64,000 nucleotides of DNA, from NCBI GenBank assembly GCA_040510375.1, contig JBEVJC010000014.1, positions 124,001-188,000 of the forward strand. Direction: 5' to 3'. This document shows, in pieces, positions 18,975-28,495 of the stretch (position 1 is the first letter of the stretch; each line of letters starts with the position of its first letter). The notes below the pieces were generated by a model. It saw only the letters and a program-made list of their open reading frames with translations, searched no databases and was not told the DNA's origin. The DNA is from JBEVJC01 sp040510375. Lineage in GTDB: Bacteria > Bacteroidota > Bacteroidia > Chitinophagales > Chitinophagaceae. The position numbers were made by a program, and so were the translations under genes.

Positions 18975-19378
18975 TTAGAAGCTTTTAAAAGATCCCCCAG
19001 TTTGTTGCATAAGAACATCCATCCATTGTTGTGCGCCAACAGGTCCCTGAATAATTCAAAGCCGCTATGGACCAATAATAACTCCGTTCCACCTTCAATC
19101 TCTTTCAGCGTCCAGTTTACCTCTGAAGTGTATGGCGTTTTGGTTACAGCCCAATCATTTTTCCAGACATAGGCCAGATTGGTGAACGGGTTTACGACCA
19201 GCACCTCACATACTACAAATGAATTGTTTGGATTGGTAAACCGGAAATGATGACCGACAACTGGCTTAAAATCGCTTGGCATCAGCCACTGCTCCATCAA
19301 TTCGGGTTTGGTTAAATACTGCCAAACCTCCTCCGGAGTCTGGGTAAAAAAAAATGTGTGTTTGATTTCTGTTTGCAT
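18971..19378 (-). CDS. SRPBCC/AHSA1-like domain protein
   Basis: 135 residues matching the AHSA1/START-like SRPBCC fold: TPEEVWQYLTKPELMEQW near the N-terminus and LVHSGF near the C-terminus. Such proteins bind hydrophobic ligands. In this gene pair the SRPBCC protein is first and the ArsR regulator second, in one transcript. The ATG at 19378 lies 22 nt after the -7 element. Ligand unknown. Confidence 0.82.
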   Translation of the reverse strand: MQTEIKHTFFFTQTPEEVWQYLTKPELMEQWLMPSDFKPVVGHHFRFTNPNNSFVVCEVLVVNPFTNLAYVWKNDWAVTKTPYTSEVNWTLKEIEGGTELLLVHSGFELFRDLLAHNNGWMFLCNKLGDLLKASK

Positions 19379-19383
19379 ATCAT

Positions 19384-19399
19384 GTAACTTTTAAGTTAC
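19384..19399. promoter_or_regulatory. Operator palindrome 1 of the SRPBCC-ArsR operon
   Basis: GTAACTT-TT-AAGTTAC, 7-bp arms. It lies between the -7 element and the start codon, over the expected transcription start. It shares the half-site GTAACT with palindrome 2. Confidence 0.7.
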
Positions 19400-19400
19400 C

Positions 19401-19431
19401 TAAATGTATGCGTAACTTTTTAGTTACGCAA
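19401..19431 (-). promoter_or_regulatory. Promoter of the SRPBCC-ArsR operon
   Basis: On the minus strand TTG (19429-19431), a 20-nt spacer and TACATTTA (19401-19408), one base off TAnnTTTG. Palindrome 2 covers the spacer exactly, so a bound repressor should block RNA polymerase. Confidence 0.6.
19409..19430. promoter_or_regulatory. Operator palindrome 2 of the SRPBCC-ArsR operon
   Basis: TGCGTAACT-TTTT-AGTTACGCA, 9-bp arms. Its centre is 28 bp from that of palindrome 1. The shared core and position point to autoregulation by the ArsR protein. Confidence 0.75.
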
Positions 19432-19560
19432 ATATTTTTTCAGATTTTCCTCTTGTTCCACGTGAAGTTCATTGGTCAACGTACCTGACCATAGCGGGCA
19501 GACCATAAAAAATCCACTGCTTTCCGCAGATTCAGGTCCGTATCCAGGCAGAAAAGGACA

Positions 19561-21288
19561 TCATAAAATTCTTGAAGAAATAATTTCAATATCTGAAAAC
19601 TGCCATGATGTTTCAAAACGTCTTTTGGTTTCCCCATATCTCCCCTTATCCCCCATTTTTTCATAGACGTTCATCAAACCCCGTAGTGCCCAGCCATTCT
19701 CCGGGTAGATTTCCAAATCCTTCTTATATACTTTAATAGCTTCCTGGTATTTGCCTGCATCAATTAATATGGCACCCAGGTGATGCCGGACAGAGAAAAA
19801 CCAATCGGGGGGCTCGTTATAGTTCAATGCATCTTCTTTTATAACAGCTTCCATTAAGACCTTAACAGCGCCGGGATAATCTTTTTCCTTTGCACGGATT
19901 TCCCCTTCAAGTGTTTTAGAAGCAATAACGCATAAGTCGTAAACGGTATTAATACCCCAGATAGTCTGTTTTTTTATCATTGTATCTGTCATTATTTTTT
20001 TCATTTCTGTCAGCTGTTCCCTTGCTTTACCAATTTCATCTCCCGAAAGTTTTGCCATACCCTGTGCATAGTGCCAGACCACCGATGGATATTTTAAATC
20101 CTTTTCCGGAGCTGGCGAATGAATTATGTCGTTCCATAAGCCGAGCTTCACTTCCACGTACCAGGGAATGGAATAATAGTGTTGTAAGGTCGACCAGGCG
20201 GGATCCCGTAATAATTTTTTATGTGCGTGTTCAGCAGTTGCCATTGCACCTTTCATTGCAACTTTACTTTCGCCGTCAAGGGTTGCACAAGCAGCCATAA
20301 AATGATAATTGTGCGGATAATAGGCCAACGGATAAACGCCCTGAGCATGGCAGGTTTCTACATATAAACTATCCACCAGTACAGCTTTTTGATTGGAGAC
20401 GACACCATCATGATAACGACCGGTCCGGATATATGTATGTGAAGGCATATGGACAAGATGACCTGAGCCCGGAACCAAATCTAAAAGCCGGTCTGCACTT
20501 GCTGAAGCAGTTTCCGCATGTCTGGACATTTCAGTTGCATGGATATAGAAATGATTGGCCGCAGCGTGTCTCGGATCAAGCTTCAGGCAATTTTCCAGCA
20601 CTGCAATGATCTCAGGCGTCCATGGCTGCATTGTTCCATCCTTCTGCCATAAATTCCATGGATGCAGGTCCAGGAGAGACTCGGCGAATAGCGCACCCAC
20701 GGTTACGTCACTATCATATTTTTTGTACAATCTCCGCATTGCGTCTGCGTAAGCTGAATCCAGGGTACCACGGCCAATTGTTGTATCAATGGTGTAACGT
20801 GAGGTTAGCGCTTCAATCAGATCCTTTTCTTTCTGCGTACAGGATTTAGTTTTACTTTTTGCTTTTAACACAGCCTCATAGGCCCGCTGGAAATTATCCT
20901 TTTCCATACCGGCATTATAATTTGGTCCTAAAACGTAGGCAAATCCCCACCAACCCATTGCACAGTTTGAATCAAGGCGCGTTGCCTCATAAAACGAACG
21001 GCCCGCTTCTGCATGATTGAAACCAAAAGACAATATCAATCCCTGATCAAAATATTTTTGTGCCTCATCACTTTTAGTGGAGACCTTGAAATGAAGTACA
21101 TCCAGTCCTTTAATCAAGGGCGCTTTTGATCCGGAGGAGTACCAGGATTTGTCAGATACTTCAGGAGCGCAGCCAATCGAAGCCGAATTGGTTAACTCCT
21201 GCTTTTCCTGTTTTTTTTCAGCGGATTGTTCATTACAGGAGCAAAGCCAGATACTGAGTAAAACAGTTTGAAAAAAATAATTACGCAT
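19561..21288 (-). CDS. TPR-containing lipoprotein, hypothetical
   Basis: 575 residues. The lipobox WLCSC makes it a lipoprotein with the lipid Cys near residue 18. TPR-like helices begin near residue 80 (ARRSFYEA-type repeat, FNHAEAGRSF), and clear TPRs appear near the C-terminus (YQEAIKVYKKDLEIYPENGWALRGL). Between them is a long alpha-helical region with HXT/HMPSHTY segments seen in uncharacterised Bacteroidota TPR proteins. Function unknown; probably a scaffold at the inner or outer membrane. It stands alone between operons. Confidence 0.7.
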   Translation of the reverse strand: MRNYFFQTVLLSIWLCSCNEQSAEKKQEKQELTNSASIGCAPEVSDKSWYSSGSKAPLIKGLDVLHFKVSTKSDEAQKYFDQGLILSFGFNHAEAGRSFYEATRLDSNCAMGWWGFAYVLGPNYNAGMEKDNFQRAYEAVLKAKSKTKSCTQKEKDLIEALTSRYTIDTTIGRGTLDSAYADAMRRLYKKYDSDVTVGALFAESLLDLHPWNLWQKDGTMQPWTPEIIAVLENCLKLDPRHAAANHFYIHATEMSRHAETASASADRLLDLVPGSGHLVHMPSHTYIRTGRYHDGVVSNQKAVLVDSLYVETCHAQGVYPLAYYPHNYHFMAACATLDGESKVAMKGAMATAEHAHKKLLRDPAWSTLQHYYSIPWYVEVKLGLWNDIIHSPAPEKDLKYPSVVWHYAQGMAKLSGDEIGKAREQLTEMKKIMTDTMIKKQTIWGINTVYDLCVIASKTLEGEIRAKEKDYPGAVKVLMEAVIKEDALNYNEPPDWFFSVRHHLGAILIDAGKYQEAIKVYKKDLEIYPENGWALRGLMNVYEKMGDKGRYGETKRRFETSWQFSDIEIISSRIL

Positions 21289-21671
21289 AATGCTGTATTA
21301 ATTTTTATATAAAATAATTATAATCTGGAATAGTCGGGTCAAGGGGAACAGATAAAGAATTGCTGGCGTTTTTTCCAGCATGCTACAGATGGTGGCCTGG
21401 GTGTTTGTCTGCCAATTGGGCTGATTAAAGTAACGAAAAAATATTTACGCAAGAGACCGGATCGTTGCCTTTCCCGTTATTTAAATTCCAACATCCCAAA
21501 CCCTTGGGAATCACTGACTTTTTCGCGTAGAAAACGAGCTTTCCGGAATTTACCACCATTAATCATCATCTGTAACAAATTATTGGCATGGCCGTCTTAC
21601 GCGAGTGCCGACCCGTTTCCGGCCTGTGTTCAGCAAACCTATTCGAGCGCTTCATTTTCAAAACCAACCGT
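21289..21671. other. Intergenic region between divergent genes
   Basis: About 380 nt between the TPR lipoprotein and the FtsX-type permease. Apart from a small hairpin (TGCTGG/CCAGCA at 21361-21380) I see no convincing promoter, RNA or ORF. The in-frame codons from 21588 look like a chance upstream extension of the permease frame. Confidence 0.5.
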
Positions 21672-24041
21672 ATGATCCGGAATTATTTAAAAATTGCATT
21701 CAGGAATCTGCTGCGTCACAAGGCTTATTCACTGATTAACATTGCAGGATTAGCCATTGGTATGGCCAGCAGTGTGTTGATCCTTCTGTGGGTACGGCAT
21801 GAAAAAAGTTATGACCTGTTCCACGACAATGCCAGGCAGATCTACCGGATTACCGCAAACGCGTCTGAATTCAAGGTAGCCGTTAATCCGGGTGTGATGG
21901 GCCCCGTATTAAAACAGGAAATGCCGGTGGTAAAAAATTACGTGAGGTTCACCCATCCCAGCCCGACCCTTTTCCAGACTGGACAAAATAAATTCCATGA
22001 GCAGAATGTTTTTTATACTGATGCATCCATTATGGAAGTATTCTCTTTTAAATTGATCGAAGGTGATCGTGCCACTGCCATGTCGCGACCGGATGCGGTG
22101 ATACTTACAAAATCGCTTGCGAAGAAATATTTTGGCGACCAGCCCGCTATCGGTCAGATACTCCGTAAAGATAATAACACGAACGTAACCGTGACCGCTG
22201 TAATGGAAGACCTGCCGGGCAACTCGCATCTCAACTTCGATGCACTGATGCCGATCTCGGCAATTGAGAGTACCAATTCGGATCTGATGGACAAACGCTG
22301 GGACAATTTCGGTTTCTACTGTTATCTTTTGCTTGATAAAAATAAACCTTCCGACAGGGAGGCCCTTCGTTCTTATGAAACGCAGATAGATACCATTTTC
22401 AATAAAAATAATTTACCGGGTTTCGTTGTGACGTTCCAATTACAGCCTTTAACCGATATCCACCTGCGTTCCCATTTACAGGCCGAACTCCCCGGAAATG
22501 GTAATGTCCAGTATGTAAATATCTTCCTGATTGTTGCACTCTTTATCCTTGTTGTAGCCTGCATCAACTTCATGAACCTGGCCACGGCCCGCTCGGCAAG
22601 ACGAGCCAGGGAAGTGGGCATCCGTAAGGTCTCCGGCGCACTACGCGGTCAGCTTATCCGTCAGTTCCTGGGAGAATCACTTATCATTTCCTTCCTTGCG
22701 CTATTCTTTGCAATCTGCCTGTTGCTGATCTTCCTTCCACTCTTTGCTTCTATATCAGGGAAAGACATCGGTTATAATTCGATGGATGCCGGCTTCTGGA
22801 CCGGTATGTTCACCATTGCTATTGTCACGGGTCTGATCTCGGGAAGTTATCCCGCTCTTTTCCTTTCGGGCTTCCGCCCGGTAAAGGTGCTGAAAGGAAG
22901 TTTACAGAAAGCGGGAGGCAGTCTGATTTTCCGTAACGGACTGGTGGTTACACAATTCATCGTCTCCATTGTGCTGCTGATAGGAACCATTGTGGTATAC
23001 AGGCAACTTCATTTTATCCGGAACAGGAACATGGGTTTTGAAAAAGAAAACCTTTTATACATGCCGATCAATGGCGAACTGCAAAATAAACTCGGTGCAT
23101 TGAGAGCGGCCCTTTATCAGAACCCTTTGACCAATAATTATACTATGGTAGGTGATCTTCCCACTGATCTTCAATCAGGCACTATCAATGTTGTGTGGGA
23201 AGGCAAGGACCCCAACCTGCAGGTGGTCGTCCCCAATCTGGCAATGAGTGAGAATTTCCAGGAAGTTTTTAAAATGAAACTCCTGAGCGGACGGGGTTTT
23301 ACAAAAGATTTTAAAGGGGATTCCACCAATTATCTGATTAATGAAAAAGCAGTGGCACTGATGGGAATGACCGTGGAAAATGCAGTCGGCAAACCACTGA
23401 GTATGTGGGACCGTAAAGGCAGGATAATTGGCGTATTGAAAGACTTCAATTTCAAACCAGTTCAGGAACCTATTGAACCGCTTATTGTCAATCTTAATGA
23501 TTGGGGTGGATTTATCATGGTACGTACATTACCGGGTAATACAGAAGCCACCATCCACGCGCTGGAAAAGATCAGTACAACGTTGAATCCTGCTTATCCA
23601 TTTACATATAATTTCTTTGACCAGGACCTGGCCAACCTGTACAAGGGGGAAGAACGTCTTGGCACACTGTTCAATATTTTTGCAGTGCTTGCCATCTTCA
23701 TTTCCTGCCTTGGATTATATGGCCTGTCCGCGTTTATGGCCGAACAACGCAGGCGCGAAATCGGTGTGCGTAAGGTCCTGGGCGCTTCGGTGTTCAGTAT
23801 TGTTTACCTGCTGTCGACCGGTTTCACCCGATTGATCCTGCTTGCAATCCTGATTGCAATCCCGCTTTCCTGGATAACAATCAACAAGTGGTTAGAGAGT
23901 TTCGCCTATCATATAAATATCAACTGGCTTGTGTTTGTAATAGCCGCATGCAGTGCCCTGCTGATTGCATGGGCTACGGTTGGATTTGAATCAGTGAAGG
24001 CGGCAGTGATGAATCCGGTGAAGAGCCTCCGCACTGAATGA
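21672..24041 (+). CDS. FtsX/MacB-type ABC transporter permease
   Basis: 789 residues from MIRNYLKIAFRNLLRHK, the usual start of this Bacteroidota family (an upstream in-frame ATG at 21588 adds 28 atypical residues). Two repeats of MacB periplasmic core plus FtsX membrane part: the first helix near residues 20-40, FtsX helices about 280-400, second core, last helices about 675-780. The motif RAREVGIRKVSGA recurs as RRREIGVRKVLGA. No ATPase gene is adjacent, so its partner must be elsewhere. MacB-like systems move lipoproteins, peptides or lipids; substrate unknown. Confidence 0.88.
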   Translation: MIRNYLKIAFRNLLRHKAYSLINIAGLAIGMASSVLILLWVRHEKSYDLFHDNARQIYRITANASEFKVAVNPGVMGPVLKQEMPVVKNYVRFTHPSPTLFQTGQNKFHEQNVFYTDASIMEVFSFKLIEGDRATAMSRPDAVILTKSLAKKYFGDQPAIGQILRKDNNTNVTVTAVMEDLPGNSHLNFDALMPISAIESTNSDLMDKRWDNFGFYCYLLLDKNKPSDREALRSYETQIDTIFNKNNLPGFVVTFQLQPLTDIHLRSHLQAELPGNGNVQYVNIFLIVALFILVVACINFMNLATARSARRAREVGIRKVSGALRGQLIRQFLGESLIISFLALFFAICLLLIFLPLFASISGKDIGYNSMDAGFWTGMFTIAIVTGLISGSYPALFLSGFRPVKVLKGSLQKAGGSLIFRNGLVVTQFIVSIVLLIGTIVVYRQLHFIRNRNMGFEKENLLYMPINGELQNKLGALRAALYQNPLTNNYTMVGDLPTDLQSGTINVVWEGKDPNLQVVVPNLAMSENFQEVFKMKLLSGRGFTKDFKGDSTNYLINEKAVALMGMTVENAVGKPLSMWDRKGRIIGVLKDFNFKPVQEPIEPLIVNLNDWGGFIMVRTLPGNTEATIHALEKISTTLNPAYPFTYNFFDQDLANLYKGEERLGTLFNIFAVLAIFISCLGLYGLSAFMAEQRRREIGVRKVLGASVFSIVYLLSTGFTRLILLAILIAIPLSWITINKWLESFAYHININWLVFVIAACSALLIAWATVGFESVKAAVMNPVKSLRTE

Positions 24042-24078
24042 GCCGTTAATTTTTACGGAATTTGAATTAAAAGGGCAG

Positions 24079-24111
24079 AACGGTGTATACCTGCGGGTTA
24101 CACCGTTTCTT
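24079..24111 (+). terminator. Possible terminator between convergent genes
   Basis: AACGGTGTA (24079-24087) pairs with TACACCGTT (24099-24107), followed by TCTT. The second arm lies in the last codons of the convergent phosphoesterase gene. The U tract is short, so strength is doubtful. Confidence 0.45.
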
Positions 24112-25579
24112 CATATACCTTGCCAAACCGGTCTGTTACACGGATGGTCACTTTTTTCGCTGCCGTTGAAGGTTTGGCAAAAAACAGGTGATCATTCAGT
24201 GTTGGTTCCACCCATTTGTATTTGACAGGTATTGAAGGCCCGGTATAAAGTTCAGCAGCCCATGGATCCAAACCGGTACGCTGTTGCATATTTCCTTTTA
24301 CTATTCCGTCTTCCAGCCACTGCACAGTCCATTCAGGATCCCAGTTCCATACATTCACTGCGATCTCCCCGGGAAATTCTTTAACCCTTCCCTTCTGGTA
24401 AATACGGAATTGTTTTTCCTTACCAAAACCGGTTGATTTGTAATACCATTTGAGATCAGGTCCTGATATTTCATATACCGCATATCCGGCCGGTGTACCA
24501 TCACTGCAGATTGGACCGGTCCACCAGGCCCCGCAAACCGCACCGTGGTTATGTTCCATCATACCCGGCTCCTGCCATTTTTCGTTAAAATGGGTATGGC
24601 CCGTCATGATATGTGTCTGGAATGGTTGAAGGATCCGGTACAGCTGTTTGCGATTGGTAAGAAACATCCCGAACTCTTCTTCTTTTTTTAATCGCCTGAA
24701 TAAACCGGTTGCAGTGGGGATATGCATTCCGACTATCACGGTAGAGCCCTTCTTCACCAAGGCAAGATCCGACTCAAGCCAGCGAAGCTGTGTTTCTGTA
24801 AGATAACCGATATACTTTTTAGCCATCCCAACAAAGAATACATTATCGAGCATTACATAATGTATATCGCCACGATTAAACGAATAATAGGTTGGACCAA
24901 ACTGCTTCTTGAAAGTGAAGGATGAATTATCATCTGTTCTTGCATCGAAATCAAGGTCGTGGTTACCCAACAGGTTAAAGAATGGAATCCCGGTTGCTTC
25001 AACTGCCTGCCGGTAATCACCAAACAATTCAAACTTATCCCAGATCAGGTCACCGCATCCGATCCCGTGAAACAAGGTGCCGTCGGGATAGGTTTTTTTA
25101 AGATCAAGCAGGTCCGGAACTACCTTCGTTTTTAATAACTCTGCATCTTCCTTTGTTGCCATTTGTGTATCGGCCCATACTATAAAAATATGGTTCCGGT
25201 CATCGGTGGTTAACCTGGTCAACTCAAAATCATTCACGACAGTTCCCGTTGGTTTTTTTAATGTTTTATAAAACTCCGGAATGCCTTGTTTATCCGGAAT
25301 AACATAACCTGCTGGCAATGTTATGTAAACGAATTCTGCCGCTACAGTGGAGGCCAGCTCGTAACTACCGTCACTACCGGTTACCGTGATATTGACGCCG
25401 TCTGTTACTGGTACCCCGGGTATTCCGATCCCGGCGGCCGTAACCTTACCCCTTAGCTGGATCTCGGAAGTGGTGGTTGGTGAAGGCGCATAAGTTTCAC
25501 CAATAACCCCAACAGTGGGGATAACCACTGCAGATCCGGTAAGACCGATATTCCGGAGAAAGTGTCTTCTGTTCAGCAT
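24098..25579 (-). CDS. Calcineurin-like phosphoesterase, exported
   Basis: 493 residues. The N-terminus resembles a Tat signal (NRRHFLRN). A carboxypeptidase-like MetallophosN domain (about 40-130) precedes the metallophosphatase core with the metal ligands in VWADTQ, GCGDLIWD, GNHDLD, VGMHIP and TGHTHFNE; a MetallophosC domain ends the protein. This three-part form is common in Bacteroidota. It hydrolyses phosphomono- or diesters outside the cytoplasm; exact substrate unknown. Confidence 0.88.
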   Translation of the reverse strand: MLNRRHFLRNIGLTGSAVVIPTVGVIGETYAPSPTTTSEIQLRGKVTAAGIGIPGVPVTDGVNITVTGSDGSYELASTVAAEFVYITLPAGYVIPDKQGIPEFYKTLKKPTGTVVNDFELTRLTTDDRNHIFIVWADTQMATKEDAELLKTKVVPDLLDLKKTYPDGTLFHGIGCGDLIWDKFELFGDYRQAVEATGIPFFNLLGNHDLDFDARTDDNSSFTFKKQFGPTYYSFNRGDIHYVMLDNVFFVGMAKKYIGYLTETQLRWLESDLALVKKGSTVIVGMHIPTATGLFRRLKKEEEFGMFLTNRKQLYRILQPFQTHIMTGHTHFNEKWQEPGMMEHNHGAVCGAWWTGPICSDGTPAGYAVYEISGPDLKWYYKSTGFGKEKQFRIYQKGRVKEFPGEIAVNVWNWDPEWTVQWLEDGIVKGNMQQRTGLDPWAAELYTGPSIPVKYKWVEPTLNDHLFFAKPSTAAKKVTIRVTDRFGKVYEETV

Positions 25580-25868
25580 ACCTTTTTTTTTAATTATTTG
25601 TTATGTTGACATAGTGCTGGTTGTACCCACTAATCATGGGGATCCTTTAACAGAAAGGTCTCTTCATATTTGTCGCGGATTGGATAAGAAGTTTCCTGTT
25701 CAACCGGGTACCTGGCCAGAAAACGGGAGGATGACAAACCGAATCTCTGAAAAAAAGCCGATGCGGGCGACTTTCGCCGGTTATTTTTCTTTGAAACAGG
25801 GTAATACCCCGTTCGTGTTATTGCCCGGTATCAGCCATCAGCTTACATTCACCTCAAATCTCCACATC

Positions 25869-26564
25869 ATGAAACCATTACTTGTCATTGTATGTTGCCT
25901 GCTGTGTACTGTTTTATCGGCCCAGGAATGTAAAGGTTATTACTACCTCCATAATGGCGAGGTGGAAATGACGATGTACGACAGGAAAAACGAGGTGAGC
26001 GGTGTTCTTAAATATAAAATAGACGATGTATCAAGTTCGGGAAACGCCACCCTGGCCAGGTTTCAGTCGGAGATGTTCAACAACAAGGGAGAAACCCTCT
26101 CGAAAAGTTCGGGGAGTTACAAGTGCGAAGCCGGCATCTTGTTCGTGGATGCAAGGGTAGCTATGCCCGGCGACCAGGCCGCACAGCTGAAGGATACAGA
26201 GGTTAAGGGAATGGAAAGTTATATCGAGTACCCGGCCGACCTGGCAGTTGGCCAGAGTCTGAAGGATGCGGGTTTCAAAATGGATGTGGACCGGGCAGGC
26301 GGTTTGCCATCGACGGTAAACTTTGAAGAAACCAACCGGAAGGTGGTTGCGAAAGAATCGGTGACAACACCCGCCGGTACCTGGGATTGCTGGAAGATAA
26401 CGTATAACGCGACTATGAAAGTTACAATGGGGGGCATTGGCATTCCGGTACGGATGCAGGGTACCGAATGGTTTGCCCCGGGGTTCGGCATTGTAAAAAG
26501 TGAAACCAATAACAAGAATGGCAAACTCATGGGATCAATGATGATCTCCAAAGTCCAGAAATAA
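25869..26564 (+). CDS. Secreted protein with DUF3108-like domain
   Basis: 231 residues from MKPLLVIVCCLLCTVLSAQ, a clear signal peptide; the frame stays open 118 codons further upstream but that part looks non-coding. The body resembles the DUF3108-like (TapB-type) fold: a beta-rich N-terminal half, then TTPAGTWDCWKI and WFAPGFGIVKSE. Function unknown, presumably periplasmic or surface exposed. Family assignment is from memory of the pattern. Confidence 0.65.
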   Translation: MKPLLVIVCCLLCTVLSAQECKGYYYLHNGEVEMTMYDRKNEVSGVLKYKIDDVSSSGNATLARFQSEMFNNKGETLSKSSGSYKCEAGILFVDARVAMPGDQAAQLKDTEVKGMESYIEYPADLAVGQSLKDAGFKMDVDRAGGLPSTVNFEETNRKVVAKESVTTPAGTWDCWKITYNATMKVTMGGIGIPVRMQGTEWFAPGFGIVKSETNNKNGKLMGSMMISKVQK

Positions 26565-26644
26565 TTCCGGAAGACCGGGTTTTAAAAATGATCAGGTTCG
26601 GATCCAACTCAAGCCATCTTCAAAGGAAGTATCTCCGTTTTCCA

Positions 26645-27205
26645 TTACCCGGCAAAAACGAAATTGGAAATACATTCTTTAAATCCCGGAAGTAACAGGT
26701 CTTTCTCCGATACATTGGCTTTGTCAGCAGGTACCTGCCAGTCGATTCCGAGGTCAGCATCATCAAACCTGATTCCCGCTTCACTTTCCTTATTATAAAA
26801 TGAATCACATTTATAGGATATGTCGGCTGTTTCGGAGAGCACTGAAAAACCATGCGCAAATCCACCGGGAATCAACAGCTGTTTTTTATTCTCCGATGAC
26901 AACTCAATCGCAAAGTGGCGACCAAAAGTCCGCGACCCCTTACGAAGATCCACCGCCACATCAAGAATACGGCCGGACAGCACGCGGATAAGTTTGGTCT
27001 GCGCATGCGGATTGAGCTGGTAGTGGAGACCGCGGATCACGCCATAACCGGAATGCGACTGGTTATCCTGCACAAAATTTATTTCGATCCCCTGCCGCGA
27101 AAAAACCTGCTGGTTATAGGATTCGAAAAAGTATCCCCTGTTATCGCTGAAAACCTTTGGGTGATAAACCATCAGGCCGGGAAGGTCAGTAATACTAAAT
27201 GACAT
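26645..27205 (-). CDS. rfbC: dTDP-4-dehydrorhamnose 3,5-epimerase
   Basis: 186 residues from MSFSITDLPGL. RmlC converts dTDP-4-keto-6-deoxyglucose to dTDP-4-keto-rhamnose. The cupin signature is complete: GYFFE, FVQDNQS, GVIRGLHYQ with the catalytic His, DVAVDLRKGS and IPGGFAHGF. It begins 1 nt after the stop of the nucleotide-sugar dehydrogenase, last in the sugar operon. rfbA, rfbB and rfbD are not in the window. Confidence 0.93.
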   Translation of the reverse strand: MSFSITDLPGLMVYHPKVFSDNRGYFFESYNQQVFSRQGIEINFVQDNQSHSGYGVIRGLHYQLNPHAQTKLIRVLSGRILDVAVDLRKGSRTFGRHFAIELSSENKKQLLIPGGFAHGFSVLSETADISYKCDSFYNKESEAGIRFDDADLGIDWQVPADKANVSEKDLLLPGFKECISNFVFAG

Positions 27206-27206
27206 A

Positions 27207-28493
27207 TTATAAACTCCAGTATTTTCGATTAACAATCCTGTTGCGGAAACTCCCTTTGAGATCCGCTATCATCGCATGCGCAAAAGTTATGCCCTCAAAA
27301 TAAGGCATATCGAGTTCAAGGTATGGTGCATGTGAAACCGCAATGATCACTGCATCATATACCCCGGTTGGACTTGTAAGTCCAAATCCATATTCATGGT
27401 TTAATTGTTCAGAAGAGGCAAATGGATCTGCAACGTCTACATTGATGTAAAATGACTTCAGTTTTTTTACTACGTCAGCCACTTTCGAGTTGCGTACATC
27501 GCTGACATTTTCCTTAAATGTAGCACCCATTATCAGCACCCTTGATTTTTTAAGATCGCCTGAAAATTCGATAATATGCCGGATCACTTTCTCTGCAACG
27601 TAAGCCGCCATATCATCATTGATATTCCTGCCGGCCAGGATCACCTGCGATTTATATCCCAGTTCATTGGCCTTATAAGTCAGGTAATACGGGTCCACAC
27701 CAATACAATGCCCACCAACCAGGCCCGGCTGGAATTTCAGGAAATTCCATTTGGTACCGGCAGCGGCCAGCACTTCGAAGGTGTTTATTCCCATCCTGTC
27801 AAAAATGATTGACAACTCATTCATCAATGCAATGTTCAGGTCACGCTGTGTATTTTCAATGATCTTTGCAGCCTCAGCAACTTTAATGCAGGAAGCACGA
27901 TGAACACCTGCATTCACCACCAGCCTGTATACGTTTGCAATAGTATCAAGTGATTCCTCATCACAACCGGCAACCACTTTCACAATGTTAGCCAGTGTAT
28001 GTTCTTTATCACCCGGATTTATTCTTTCCGGGGAATAACCGATTTTAAAATCAACAAGCGCTTTGAGTCCGGAAAGCCCTTCAATGATAGGGAGGCAATC
28101 CTCCTCTGTACATCCCGGATATACGGTTGATTCATACACTACATAATCCCCTTTTTTCAAAACCATACCCACCGTCTGAGAGGCCCGGGTAACTGGACGC
28201 AGGTCGGGCATATTAAATTCATCTACCGGCGTCGGCACTGCAACGATGTAAAAGCTGGCTGCTTTTAGTTCTTCAATTGAATCGGTAAATTGAATATCGC
28301 AACCTTCAAAATCCTGCTGCGTTAATTCATTACTGGGATCTATCTTTTTTTTCATCAGCGCAACCCGCTCGCTGCTTATGTCAAAGCCGATTACAGAAAG
28401 TTTGCGGGAGAATTCCAAAGCGATTGGCAAACCTACATAGCCAAGACCGATCACAGCCAGTTTGGCTTCCTTATTCCTGAGTTTATCAAACAT
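27207..28493 (-). CDS. Nucleotide-sugar dehydrogenase (TviB/WbpA/WbpO type)
   Basis: 428 residues from MFDKLRNKEAKLAVIGLGYVGLP. It oxidises C6 of a UDP-HexNAc to the uronic acid with NAD. The Rossmann GLGYVGLP, the Lys/Asn region and the catalytic Cys motif GGHCIGVDPYYL are present; this form is that of the UDP-GlcNAc/GalNAc/ManNAc dehydrogenases rather than UDP-glucose dehydrogenase. It begins 2 nt after the stop of the decarboxylase gene. The exact sugar is not determined. Confidence 0.88.
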   Translation of the reverse strand: MFDKLRNKEAKLAVIGLGYVGLPIALEFSRKLSVIGFDISSERVALMKKKIDPSNELTQQDFEGCDIQFTDSIEELKAASFYIVAVPTPVDEFNMPDLRPVTRASQTVGMVLKKGDYVVYESTVYPGCTEEDCLPIIEGLSGLKALVDFKIGYSPERINPGDKEHTLANIVKVVAGCDEESLDTIANVYRLVVNAGVHRASCIKVAEAAKIIENTQRDLNIALMNELSIIFDRMGINTFEVLAAAGTKWNFLKFQPGLVGGHCIGVDPYYLTYKANELGYKSQVILAGRNINDDMAAYVAEKVIRHIIEFSGDLKKSRVLIMGATFKENVSDVRNSKVADVVKKLKSFYINVDVADPFASSEQLNHEYGFGLTSPTGVYDAVIIAVSHAPYLELDMPYFEGITFAHAMIADLKGSFRNRIVNRKYWSL

Positions 28494-28495
28494 AT

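Noticed and set aside
25515..25868. N-terminal extension of the secreted protein starting at 25869
   Set aside because: The upstream frame lacks a plausible protein pattern, and a clear signal peptide begins at 25869.
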